From CAKSUT01 sp045542335 (GTDB taxonomy: Bacteria > Bacillota > Clostridia > Oscillospirales > CAG-382), in assembly GCA_045542335.1 (NCBI GenBank), contig JAZQKV010000008.1:1-32201 (forward strand): a stretch of DNA of 32,201 nucleotides, read 5' to 3'. The notes beneath the pieces were generated by a model that saw only the letters and a list, made by a program, of their open reading frames with translations, made no database searches and had not been told where the DNA came from. Positions 23,657-31,546 of the stretch are shown here, piece by piece (position 1 is the stretch's first letter; each line of letters opens with the position of its first letter). The translations under genes and the position numbers were made by a program.

Positions 23657-25741
23657 ATGTTTGAAGGTTACAAGACGTTTACCTGCGACTATGCAGGCAG
23701 ACCCCTTACAATCGAAGTTGGAAAAATGGCAGGACTTGCAAACGGCTCTTGTCTCGTTCGCTATGGCGACACAGCAATTCTTGCAACAGCAACTGCTTCC
23801 GCAGCTCCCCGTGAAGGAATTGACTTCCTTCCTCTTTCCGTTGACTTTGAGGAAAGACTTTATGCGGTGGGCAAAATCCCCGGAAGCTTCCTTAAGAGAG
23901 AGGGAAAGCCCTCTGAAAAGGCAATTCTCACATCCCGTGTTATTGACAGACCCGTTCGTCCTCTTTTCCCCAAGGATTTGAGAAACGACGTTACTCTCAA
24001 TCTCCTGGTTCTTTCCGTTGACCCCGATTGTTCTCCCGAAATCACGGGTATGATCGGTGCTTCCGCTGCCCTCATGATTTCCGATATTCCCTGGAACGGA
24101 CCTATTGCAGGTGCATTTATCGGTCTTGTTGACGGCAAGCCTGTTCTTAACCCCACACTCGCACAGCGTGAAGTAAGCACACTTGAGCTTACAGTTGCAA
24201 GCAGCGAGAAGAAGGTTGTTATGATCGAAGCGGGTGCAAAGGAAGTTCCCGAGGATGTTATGTTTGACGCAATTATGTTTGCGTTCAACGAATCCCAGAA
24301 GGTTATTAAATTCCTTAACGATATTACAAAGGAAGTTGGCAAGCCCAAGTTCTCTTACCCCAGTGCAGATGTTGACCACGATATGTATGACGCAATTGCA
24401 GAATATGCAGTTGAAAAGGTGAGATACGCACTTGACACAGACGACAAGCTTATCCGTGAGGAAAGACTTAACGAGGTTTACGCTGATGTGTTTGCTCACT
24501 TTGAGGAAACATATCCCGATGCAAAGGCGGCTATGAGCGAGTGCCTCTACAAGCTTCAGAAGTTTGTTGTTAGAAGATGGCTTCTTGACGATGGCAAGCG
24601 TGTTGACGGAAGAACTCTCGATCAGATCCGTCCTCTTGCTTCCGAGGTTGGCATACTCAAGAGAACACATGGCTCTGCAATGTTCACAAGAGGTCAGACA
24701 CAGGTTCTCACAATTGCAACTCTTGGTCCTGTTCGCGATGCACAGCTTCTTGACGGTATTGACAACGAAGACACCAAGCGTTATATGCATCACTACAATA
24801 TGCCCAGCTATTCTGTTGGCGAAACAAAGCCCTCCAGAGGTCCCGGCAGACGTGAAATCGGACACGGTGCACTTGCTGAAAGAGCTCTTGTTCCTGTTAT
24901 TCCCGATGTTGACAAGTTCCCCTATGCAATAAGACTTGTTTCCGAGGTTATTTCCTCCAACGGTTCCACATCCCAGGGCTCAATCTGCGCATCAACTCTT
25001 GCTCTTATGGATGCAGGTGTTCCGATTACAGCACCTGTTGCAGGTATTTCCTGCGGTCTTATCACAGAGGGTGAAAGATGGATGACAATGCTTGATATCC
25101 AGGGTCTTGAAGACTTCTTCGGCGACATGGACTTCAAGGTTGCAGGTACAAAGAAGGGTATCACAGCAATTCAGATGGACCTTAAGATTGACGGTCTTAC
25201 ACCCGAAATCATCAAAAAGGCATTTGCTCAGACAAGAGCAGGTCGTATCTATATTCTCGACAACGTTATGCTCAAGGCAATTCCTGAGCCCAGAGCAGAG
25301 GTGAGCGACTATGCCCCCAAGATGATTTCCACAAAGATTGATCCCGATAAGATCAGGGAAGTTATCGGAAGCGGCGGAAAGGTTATCCAGAAGATTTGCG
25401 CTGACACCGGTGCAAAGATTGACATTGAGGATGACGGAAGCGTGTTCATTTCCGCAATTGACAAGAACGCTTGCCAGAGCGCACTTGCAATTGTAAATGC
25501 AATTGTACACGATCCCGAGGTTGGAATGGTGTTTGAGGGCAAGGTAACAAGAATCATGGACTTCGGTGCTTTCGTTGAGTATGCACCCGGTAAGGAAGGT
25601 CTTGTACACATCTCCAAGCTCGATAACAAGCGTGTTGCAAAGGTAACAGACGTTGTAAACGTTGATGACGTTATCAAGGTTAAGGTTATCGAAATCGACG
25701 ATAAGGGAAGAATCAATCTTTCCAAGAAGGACGCTGAATAA
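23657..25741 (+). CDS. pnp: Polyribonucleotide nucleotidyltransferase (PNPase)
   Basis: 694 residues. 3'-5' phosphorolytic exoribonuclease of mRNA decay. Two RNase PH-like domains are joined by a helical linker. The second carries THGSAMFTRGQTQVL, YNMPSYSVGETKPSRGPGRR, ASTLALMDAGVPI and the catalytic Asp-rich GLEDFFGDMDFKVAGTKKG. The KH domain is at about 560-620 (VIGSGGKVIQKICADTGAKI) and the S1 domain at about 622-694 (VFEGKVTRIMDFGAFVEYAP). Start ATG 23657 has AAGGAGGAA 6 nt upstream; an in-frame TTG at 23636 lies before that site and is rejected. Codon use favours C-ending codons as in rpsO and the surface protein, consistent with high expression. Confidence 0.98.
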   Translation: MFEGYKTFTCDYAGRPLTIEVGKMAGLANGSCLVRYGDTAILATATASAAPREGIDFLPLSVDFEERLYAVGKIPGSFLKREGKPSEKAILTSRVIDRPVRPLFPKDLRNDVTLNLLVLSVDPDCSPEITGMIGASAALMISDIPWNGPIAGAFIGLVDGKPVLNPTLAQREVSTLELTVASSEKKVVMIEAGAKEVPEDVMFDAIMFAFNESQKVIKFLNDITKEVGKPKFSYPSADVDHDMYDAIAEYAVEKVRYALDTDDKLIREERLNEVYADVFAHFEETYPDAKAAMSECLYKLQKFVVRRWLLDDGKRVDGRTLDQIRPLASEVGILKRTHGSAMFTRGQTQVLTIATLGPVRDAQLLDGIDNEDTKRYMHHYNMPSYSVGETKPSRGPGRREIGHGALAERALVPVIPDVDKFPYAIRLVSEVISSNGSTSQGSICASTLALMDAGVPITAPVAGISCGLITEGERWMTMLDIQGLEDFFGDMDFKVAGTKKGITAIQMDLKIDGLTPEIIKKAFAQTRAGRIYILDNVMLKAIPEPRAEVSDYAPKMISTKIDPDKIREVIGSGGKVIQKICADTGAKIDIEDDGSVFISAIDKNACQSALAIVNAIVHDPEVGMVFEGKVTRIMDFGAFVEYAPGKEGLVHISKLDNKRVAKVTDVVNVDDVIKVKVIEIDDKGRINLSKKDAE

Positions 25742-25752
25742 TTGATTTTTTT

Positions 25753-25789
25753 CACGCCGCTGCTTCGCAATGAGGCAACGGCGTGTTTT
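25753..25789 (+). terminator. Terminator of rpsO-pnp
   Basis: CACGCCG (25753-25759) / CGGCGTG (25779-25785) with inner TGCTTC (25761-25766) / GAGGCA (25772-25777), then TTTTA. Strong stem. The following 45 bp to the GH20 gene contain no good promoter. Confidence 0.9.
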
Positions 25790-25834
25790 ATAGTTACTAT
25801 TCGGAATTATGAAGAATATATCGGGGTGAAGTAA

Positions 25835-27307
25835 ATGTTGAATATGTTCCCACAGCCTTTTTTTGTGAAAGAAACCCAAGAACAATTTGTGTTTGGAAAC
25901 AAGGTTTATTTTATTGTTGATAAAAGCTTTCAGGACGAGGCTTTTTTGAAAATTGTGCCTGAATTGTGGAACAATTTTACCGCCGGCAAATCCTTTTTAG
26001 AGGTTGTCAGAAAAGAGGGAATGAGTGGACGGGCAATTGTTTCGACTAATGAATTTGCAGACGTCTTACTTTGCTTTGACACGGCCTATGAATACACGCT
26101 TGAATGTCGCAATGAGGGAATCTTTTTTTGCTTCAATGGAGAAAAAGGATTGATTCATGCCTTTTTCACAGCGTTGCAGCTTGTTGGAGCATACAGGCGT
26201 AAAAGTCAGGATTTTTCTGCTTGCGGCGTTGTTATAAAGGATATGCCTGCCCTTGAATTCAGAGCAATGCACATTTGCGTTTTCCCCGAAACCTCGCTTT
26301 TGTTTCTGAAGAAAACTGTCCGATTGCTTGCATTCCTGAAATGTACGCATATTGCCATTGAGTTTTTCGGAATGTTAAAGCCGGAGTGTTTTCCGTTTTT
26401 TGGTTGGGAAGATGCTTTTACAAAAGAGGAGCTTGCTTCGATTATTGCCGACGGAAAGGCAATGGGAGTTGAATTCATACCGATGTTCAATCATTTCGGT
26501 CATGCAGGAGGCTCACGCTTCAAGGCGGGTAAGAATGTGGTTCTTGATCAAGCTCCCGAATATGAGGAATTCTTTGAGCAGGGGGGGTGGACATGGAATG
26601 TGCAGAACCCGGACGTGTTGGAATTACATGAGCATTTGAGAAAAGAGCTTTGCGAGATTTTTGGAGAGGGAAAGTTTTTTCACATGGGTTGTGATGAAGT
26701 TTATGCCTGTGACCCACGACGTGATCCTTACGATGTTTGCGACAACAAGGCTTTTATGAGGTTTATAAACCAAACTGCAGACAGCATTTGCAAGCTCGGA
26801 AGAACACCAATTATGTGGGGAGATATGTTCCTCAACGAAAAGGATTTTCCACGACCTTATTGCCATAACGCCTGCAATCGCATATACAATGGCAGAGAAA
26901 ACCTCTCACAGCTTGAAAATGACGTCATTGTGGCGGATTGGCAGTACGACATCGACCAAAGCTACGACGGCTCGGTTAAGTTTTTCCTTGAGCAACGTGA
27001 TAAGGAATTGCTTGTCCTCTCACCGTGGTCGGACTTCGGAAATATTTCAGGACGTTGCCACCTTGCAAAAAAGTACGGACTTTTTGGCGTAATGGGAACA
27101 ACATGGAATGAGCTTCAGGTTGAGCCGAAATTCATGGTGTACACGGCGTGTCTTATGTGGGAGAATGATGAAAGAGAAACAAGCGGAGATATGTGGGAGC
27201 TACTTAAGGTTTTTGCGGCACAGAATATAAGAAAGCTCGTCCCCTCGGACGGCGTTTATAAAAACGCAGGATTTGTTGAGCATGAGCTTCTGTATAAACC
27301 GCTTTGA
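25835..27307 (+). CDS. GH20-type beta-N-acetylhexosaminidase-like glycoside hydrolase
   Basis: 490 residues with no signal peptide. An N-terminal GH20b-like domain (about 1-135) precedes the TIM barrel. Barrel landmarks: FRAMHICVFPETS, KCTHIAIEFFGML, MGVEFIPMFNHFGHAGGSR and FHMGCDEVYACD, which carries the catalytic Asp287-Glu288 pair of GH20 (usual HIGGDE). They continue with TPIMWGDMF and SPWSDFG, and TTWNELQVEP near the end. The GH20 pair supports substrate-assisted cleavage of N-acetylhexosaminides, but this is a divergent member, so specificity is open. The ribosome site GGGGTGAAG is 3-4 nt before ATG 25835. It lies after the pnp terminator without a visible promoter. It converges on a leftward operon with another probable carbohydrate-active protein. 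Confidence 0.85.
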   Translation: MLNMFPQPFFVKETQEQFVFGNKVYFIVDKSFQDEAFLKIVPELWNNFTAGKSFLEVVRKEGMSGRAIVSTNEFADVLLCFDTAYEYTLECRNEGIFFCFNGEKGLIHAFFTALQLVGAYRRKSQDFSACGVVIKDMPALEFRAMHICVFPETSLLFLKKTVRLLAFLKCTHIAIEFFGMLKPECFPFFGWEDAFTKEELASIIADGKAMGVEFIPMFNHFGHAGGSRFKAGKNVVLDQAPEYEEFFEQGGWTWNVQNPDVLELHEHLRKELCEIFGEGKFFHMGCDEVYACDPRRDPYDVCDNKAFMRFINQTADSICKLGRTPIMWGDMFLNEKDFPRPYCHNACNRIYNGRENLSQLENDVIVADWQYDIDQSYDGSVKFFLEQRDKELLVLSPWSDFGNISGRCHLAKKYGLFGVMGTTWNELQVEPKFMVYTACLMWENDERETSGDMWELLKVFAAQNIRKLVPSDGVYKNAGFVEHELLYKPL

Positions 27308-27324
27308 CTTGCGAATATGAAATG

Positions 27325-27354
27325 AGCCGGACATTTTCATAATGTCCGGCTTTT
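27325..27354. terminator. Terminator between the GH20 gene and the convergent operon
   Basis: Perfect stem AGCCGGACATT (27325-27335) / AATGTCCGGCT (27341-27351), loop TTCAT, then TTTTG rightward. Leftward the run after the stem is CATTTCA, so it is mainly a rightward terminator. Confidence 0.9.
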
Positions 27355-27365
27355 GTATGCTGAAA

Positions 27366-28565
27366 TTATTGCTTTCTTTCAAGGCAGAGATAATAAGCGC
27401 AGGGGAGAAGCAAAGGTGCATATATGCTTGAATGCTTTTGTATATCAATGGCATCTGCCATTCTGAGTATGGAATCAACAAGCTCGTCTGTAACTTCAAA
27501 TTCAGGACAAAGAGCAGCAACAATTGCGCCCTCCGCTACCTCTCTTACGGGATAGAATGAGGGGTTAACTCTGTTGTTCGCCTGTCCGGGATTGTCGTAA
27601 TTGTAGCCTCCGTGTACACCCATGTTTCTCATCTCTGCCTTGTCCCATGGCTTGAAACGGTAGTCAATCTGTTCCTTATGATGAGGCTTTGAATATTCAA
27701 TACTGTTTGCAATGGCGGTTTTCTGCCCGAAAAGGGCGTTTGCTGTCATTATTTCTTTTACTGATGTGCGGATTCTCTCGTTTCCACAGTAGTCATAAAT
27801 GCTCTTTAAAGCACATTGCATCTGAAGTGTGCAGTAACAAGTCATGGTTTCGGGCGCATGGGGACGGGATAATTCAACAGCTTCATCTATATACTTTTCA
27901 TAAAGTCCAAAGTATTTTTCGTCACCCGTGACGTGATATGCCGAAAGATAGAACATGGGAAGTCTTGACCATTCATGCGTGCCAAGTCCGCCCCACATCT
28001 TGTTTACTATTCCGATGCTTCCGTCTTCACGAAGCATATGAAAGTCGTTTTCTGCTGTTACGTCACGCTCACACTTTGAGCAGATTTCGCATATCGCCTT
28101 GCGGATTCCGGCTTTTAACTCGTCGGAGCAAAGCTTGCAGTCGTAATAACGCAAAAGACCAAAAATGAGGTGTGTATACTGATCGCGCGAACTTTCAATG
28201 TAGTGGCTCTTACCGTCCTGCGGAAGAATACTTCTTGAAACAAATCCGATGTCTTTTCCCGGCGAAACACAGCGTAAAAGTCCTCTTGCCACCGACTCAA
28301 TCAATGGGATAAGACGCTCGTCCTTTGTGACATTGTACATACTTATAAAGCCGTCTATGGCACTTCCGCCGTTCATTGATGAATCTTCCATGCCTGTTCC
28401 CCAACCACAGGGATTGGGATAACTTTTTGCAATTTGCGAAGGCTTTGGAAGATGATGCCATGCATTGCCATTATCATCAACGACGAAATCATAAAACAAT
28501 TCCGTTTCCGGGCAGAAATATCTTTTTAAAACAACTTCAAGAAATTCGCTCATCTTTTTGCTCAT
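27366..28565 (-). CDS. Uncharacterised protein, probable (alpha/alpha)6-toroid carbohydrate-active enzyme
   Basis: 399 residues; family not firmly recognised. Repeated helix pairs with aromatic/Gly turns (NPCGWGTGMEDSSMNGGSAI, ESSRDQYTHLIFGLLRYY, WGGLGTHEWSRLPMFYLSAY, AYHVTGDEKYFGLYEKYIDEA) look like the (alpha/alpha)6 barrel of GH88/GH105/GH127-like enzymes. Conserved-looking acids sit in GMEDSS and SRDQYTH. No signal peptide, so cytoplasmic. The ribosome site GAGGTGT is just upstream of ATG 28565; a second ATG 4 codons in is possible. It is the last gene of a leftward operon behind GDPD and faces the GH20 gene, suggesting shared glycan catabolism. Fold and role are inference. Confidence 0.7.
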   Translation of the reverse strand: MSKKMSEFLEVVLKRYFCPETELFYDFVVDDNGNAWHHLPKPSQIAKSYPNPCGWGTGMEDSSMNGGSAIDGFISMYNVTKDERLIPLIESVARGLLRCVSPGKDIGFVSRSILPQDGKSHYIESSRDQYTHLIFGLLRYYDCKLCSDELKAGIRKAICEICSKCERDVTAENDFHMLREDGSIGIVNKMWGGLGTHEWSRLPMFYLSAYHVTGDEKYFGLYEKYIDEAVELSRPHAPETMTCYCTLQMQCALKSIYDYCGNERIRTSVKEIMTANALFGQKTAIANSIEYSKPHHKEQIDYRFKPWDKAEMRNMGVHGGYNYDNPGQANNRVNPSFYPVREVAEGAIVAALCPEFEVTDELVDSILRMADAIDIQKHSSIYAPLLLPCAYYLCLERKQ

Positions 28566-28612
28566 AATTACACCTCTTAAATAATTATGTGTATGGTAAA
28601 ATGTACCGGATT

Positions 28613-29317
28613 TCAGTGTGATCCAAGATATGCTGCAAGCCTGTCGGGAAAATTCACCGTCATTCCGTCAACGCCAAGCTCACACATCTTTTTCATTATT
28701 TCCACACTTCCAACTCCCCAAGCTCTCACGCCAAGACCATTCTTGCGCCACAGCTGCATAAGCTCAGGCGTGATTTCCGAAGCCTTTGGTGCAATTTCGT
28801 CACATGAAATCGCTTTTAACTCCGTGATAACCTCATCATCCGTACGGCTTGTGAGAAAACCTATGCGTGCTGTCCTGTCAAGCTCACGGATTTTCTTTAT
28901 GTACGAAAAGTTGAAGCTCGTAAATGTGGTCTTGCCGAGGAGTCCATATTTTTTGCACAGCTTTAGCGTGTCTTCTTCAACGCCTGCGCCTTTAAGCTCA
29001 ATGGCAAAGGAGATGTTATATGAAGAAAAATGGTCGAGAAACTCTGCAAGTGTTATAACTCGGTCATAAAAGCCTGTTGTGCAGTTTCCGGTTATTTTAA
29101 GTGCTTTAAGCTCGGAAAGGGTAAGGTCGTTTACTTTTCCGACGGAATCGGAAACTCTGTTTACAGTGTCATCATGGAAAAGCACGAGTTCACCGTCTTT
29201 TGTTCTCTGAATGTCTGTTTCGATGCCATTTGCACCCATGAGAAGTCCCATGTAAAAGGAAGAAAGTGTGTTTTCGGGCGCGTATTCGCTTGCCCCTCGG
29301 TGTGCATAGTTTATCAT
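28613..29317 (-). CDS. Glycerophosphodiester phosphodiesterase (GDPD family)
   Basis: 234 residues, normal for cytoplasmic UgpQ-like enzymes. It hydrolyses glycerophosphodiesters to glycerol-3-phosphate and an alcohol. The active-site set is intact: His6-Arg7 in AHRGASEYAPENT, Glu33 and Asp35 in GIETDIQRTKDG, His48 in LFHDDTVNR, and the later FAIELKG with metal-site Glu. RVWGV-type GLGVRAWGVGS and DGMTVNFPDRL close the barrel. No signal peptide. AAAGGAGA precedes ATG 29317. It is the middle gene of the leftward three-gene unit; substrates could be lipid or teichoic-acid breakdown products. Confidence 0.94.
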   Translation of the reverse strand: MINYAHRGASEYAPENTLSSFYMGLLMGANGIETDIQRTKDGELVLFHDDTVNRVSDSVGKVNDLTLSELKALKITGNCTTGFYDRVITLAEFLDHFSSYNISFAIELKGAGVEEDTLKLCKKYGLLGKTTFTSFNFSYIKKIRELDRTARIGFLTSRTDDEVITELKAISCDEIAPKASEITPELMQLWRKNGLGVRAWGVGSVEIMKKMCELGVDGMTVNFPDRLAAYLGSH

Positions 29318-29356
29318 ACTAAGTCTCCTTTTATAAAGCTGTATTAAATTGTTTTG

Positions 29357-29563
29357 TCAGTCAACCGGAGAAAACCGTTCAACTTCCTTGCCGTTGACAA
29401 TCACCTTTTCATCCCACATATGAAGCGGTCTTACCCATACTTCTCCTTTTCCGTAAAGAGCTTTATATACGACCATTTTTTCAAGGGTTTCAGAGTGATT
29501 TGCGATGAAAAGAAGCTCATAAAGATTTCCCTTGTAATGACGGTAAATTCCGGGTGTTGTCAT
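29357..29563 (-). CDS. DUF1653 small protein
   Basis: 68 residues. The domain occupies almost the whole protein: GIYRHYKGNLYELLFIANHS, ETLEKMVVYKALYGKGEVWV and RPLHMWDEKVIVNGKEVERF. DUF1653 is widespread and of unknown function. The start chosen is ATG 29563, preceded by GAGAGGAG (29571-29578); an upstream in-frame ATG at 29602 lacks a ribosome site and would lie only a few bases from the transcription start. It is the first gene of the leftward operon with GDPD 39 bp downstream. Confidence 0.88.
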   Translation of the reverse strand: MTTPGIYRHYKGNLYELLFIANHSETLEKMVVYKALYGKGEVWVRPLHMWDEKVIVNGKEVERFSPVD

Positions 29564-29610
29564 AGTGCGACTCCTCTCAGGTGTTTTTCGGACAAAATTC
29601 AATTTTAAGT

Positions 29611-29639
29611 ATTATATCACACATTGCATAAAATTGCAA
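29611..29639 (-). promoter_or_regulatory. Promoter of the DUF1653-GDPD-unknown operon
   Basis: Minus strand TTGCAA (29634-29639), a 17-bp spacer, and TGATATAAT with perfect TATAAT (29611-29616). It is divergent from the LRR lipoprotein promoter 53 bp away. Confidence 0.88.
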
Positions 29640-29691
29640 GTCCTTCCGGCATTTTATATTAAAATCTCCCTTTATAAACGGCAAAAAGCAG

Positions 29692-29720
29692 TTGACTTTG
29701 ACGGCCTTTTGTGATATAAT
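29692..29720 (+). promoter_or_regulatory. Promoter of the LRR lipoprotein gene
   Basis: TTGACT (29692-29697), a 17-bp spacer and TGATATAAT with perfect TATAAT (29715-29720). A frame starting at the TTG of the -35 box is excluded because it begins upstream of the transcript. Confidence 0.88.
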
Positions 29721-29754
29721 GAAAGAAAAATCGAGAAATGGGGATTTTTGTCAA

Positions 29755-31281
29755 ATGAAAATAGCCATAAAAATGAAAATCACGGCGATGCTTGCTCTTG
29801 CCGCCCTTGTTATGATGCTTTGCGCCTGCTCAAATGAACTTTTGGAAAACGAAAATACAAGCGGTGACACAGCCGATGAAAAGCTTTCTGTTGAAGAGCT
29901 TTGCGCAGTTATGACAGATCAAGAAATTGCACAGCTTGACGGTTATTCAAACCTCAAAAAACTTGACCTTAGCGGAAGCACGTGCTATGATGCAATTGTG
30001 GAGTACGCAGACGCTCATCCGCAGGTTGACGTTTTATATGCGGTTTCACTTGGAAAAACCACTGTTACAAACAAGGACGAAAAAATTGTTCTTGTGAAAG
30101 ACAGCTTTGACTTTGCGACACTTTCGGAAAACATAAAATATCTCCCAAATCTCAAGGAGATTATGTTTGAGGATATTCAGCTTGAGGCTTCCCAACTCAA
30201 AAAGCTTTCAGACAGCAATCCCGGAATTTCTTTAAACTATTCTCTGACACTTTTCGGGAAGCCTGTTGATGTCGGCGTAACGGAGCTTGACCTTTCTGCA
30301 ATTCAACCCACGAACGTTGAAGAAGTTCTCAAAAAGCTGCCGCTTATGACAGCTCTTGCAAATGTGAAGCTTCCTGATATTCTTGATATAAAGGATGTTG
30401 CAAAGCTTCAATATGCGAACCCAAATGCTTTCTTTGATTATACCTTCAGCCTTTTCGGTAAAACACTTACCACTGCTGAAAGCGAGGTTGAATTTGTTAA
30501 AGCCGACATTGGAAATGAAGGCGAGCAACAGATTCGTGAAGCACTTGACATTCTCGATAACTGTGAGCGTTTTGTTCTTGACAATTGCGGTATTGACTAT
30601 GAGATTCTTGCAAGTATTCGTGATGATTACCGGGGCAAAACAAAGGTTGTTTGGCGTGTCTATTACGGCACAAAGAACCGCTACAATTCCATGACCGATG
30701 ACGACACTTTGAGAGCTGTTTACAATGTGACCGACGATACCTGCGGACCTATGAAATACTGCGAGGATGTTGTGTATATGGACATTGGTCACAACGAGGA
30801 TTTGACGGACCTCAGCTTTATCGGTTATATGCCAAAAATGGAGGTTCTTATTGCATCGGGTTGCGCTGCAAAGGAGCTTCCGGGCTTTGAAAACTGCAAA
30901 AAAATGGTTTGGCTTGAGCTTTGCTTTTGTCCGAATCTCGAAAATATTGAGTCCTTGCAGGGGTGCGAAAGTCTGCGCTTTGTCAATCTCAGTTATACAA
31001 ATGTCAAGACGCTTGACACACTTCATGACAAGCCCCTTGAACGCTTTCTTTGTCTTGACCCAAAGGTTTCCGCAGAACAAGAAGCGGCGTTTCTTGAAAA
31101 GCACCCGGAAGATAAATGTCTTTCCATTTTCCATGACCAGACTCAGCCATATGGCTATGGTTGGCATTATGACGACCACGGGTACACATACAGCGAATAC
31201 TACAAAACCGTTGTAAGAGAAGCCTTTGACTACGATTATCTTCAGCATATAATTGCAACTAAGGGCGATAATTTTGATTGA
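29755..31281 (+). CDS. Leucine-rich-repeat lipoprotein
   Basis: 508 residues from ATG 29755 (a GGGG tract about 11 nt upstream is a weak ribosome site; ATG 29773 is the alternative). A lipoprotein signal ends at LCAC with Cys25 as the lipidated residue, so the protein is anchored outside the membrane. The N-terminal half has about four units of 65-75 residues, each with an LRR-like strand (LKKLDLSGS, LKEIMFEDI, LANVKLPDI, ERFVLDNCG). Each of the first three ends in a beta element such as ISLNYSLTLFGK or AFFDYTFSLFGK. The C-terminal part has more regular LRRs (DLTDLSFIGYMPKMEVLIAS, MVWLELCFCPNLENIESL, LRFVNLSYTNVKTLDTL). LRR proteins bind proteins or glycans; no enzymatic motif is seen. Partner unknown. 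Confidence 0.85.
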   Translation: MKIAIKMKITAMLALAALVMMLCACSNELLENENTSGDTADEKLSVEELCAVMTDQEIAQLDGYSNLKKLDLSGSTCYDAIVEYADAHPQVDVLYAVSLGKTTVTNKDEKIVLVKDSFDFATLSENIKYLPNLKEIMFEDIQLEASQLKKLSDSNPGISLNYSLTLFGKPVDVGVTELDLSAIQPTNVEEVLKKLPLMTALANVKLPDILDIKDVAKLQYANPNAFFDYTFSLFGKTLTTAESEVEFVKADIGNEGEQQIREALDILDNCERFVLDNCGIDYEILASIRDDYRGKTKVVWRVYYGTKNRYNSMTDDDTLRAVYNVTDDTCGPMKYCEDVVYMDIGHNEDLTDLSFIGYMPKMEVLIASGCAAKELPGFENCKKMVWLELCFCPNLENIESLQGCESLRFVNLSYTNVKTLDTLHDKPLERFLCLDPKVSAEQEAAFLEKHPEDKCLSIFHDQTQPYGYGWHYDDHGYTYSEYYKTVVREAFDYDYLQHIIATKGDNFD

Positions 31282-31409
31282 TAACCTATAGGAAGTTAAA
31301 CGCATGAGCACAAAAAATCGTTCCGAAGGTGCGGATGTAACCTTGAAATTCGGCGGCAAGGGAATTAAGATTTGCGAAAAAGCTGATTTGACTTTTTGAA
31401 CATAAAAAT

Positions 31410-31457
31410 AAGCTCTCTGTAACCTGAAAAGGGGGAACAGGGGGCTTTTGTGTTTTT
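31410..31457 (+). terminator. Terminator of the LRR lipoprotein gene
   Basis: AAGCTCTCTGT (31410-31420) pairs with ACAGGGGGCTT (31437-31447), 11 bp with two wobbles, followed by TTTGTGTTTTT. The rest of the spacer 31282-31546 contains no gene. Confidence 0.75.
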
Positions 31458-31474
31458 GCGGATGCGTTTATGTA

Positions 31475-31494
31475 GGAGCGACAATTGTCGCCCC
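31475..31494. repeat. 20-bp intergenic palindrome
   Basis: Inverted repeat centred on GACAATTGTC, with arms GGAGC/GCCCC (one mismatch). Preceded by TGTA. It has the look of short dispersed palindromes common between genes in gut Clostridia; only one copy is in this window, so that is inference. Confidence 0.5.
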
Positions 31495-31546
31495 ATGTTG
31501 CAATCCGTTGCTTTAATGCTATTGTGAATATCGGAAACTTCAATTA

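Noticed and set aside
23477..24865. 462-codon open frame on the minus strand opposite pnp
   Set aside because: It lies entirely opposite pnp and its leader, is Cys- and Asn-rich without any domain, and has no ribosome site. It is explained by the codon bias of the highly expressed pnp gene.
24992..25885. 297-codon minus-strand frame opposite the pnp 3' end and GH20 start
   Set aside because: Same cause: it crosses the pnp terminator, has no initiation signal and shows no family resemblance.
30232..31359. 375-codon minus-strand frame opposite the LRR lipoprotein
   Set aside because: Shadow of a clear coding gene with lipoprotein signal and promoter on the plus strand; no ribosome site or recognisable protein.
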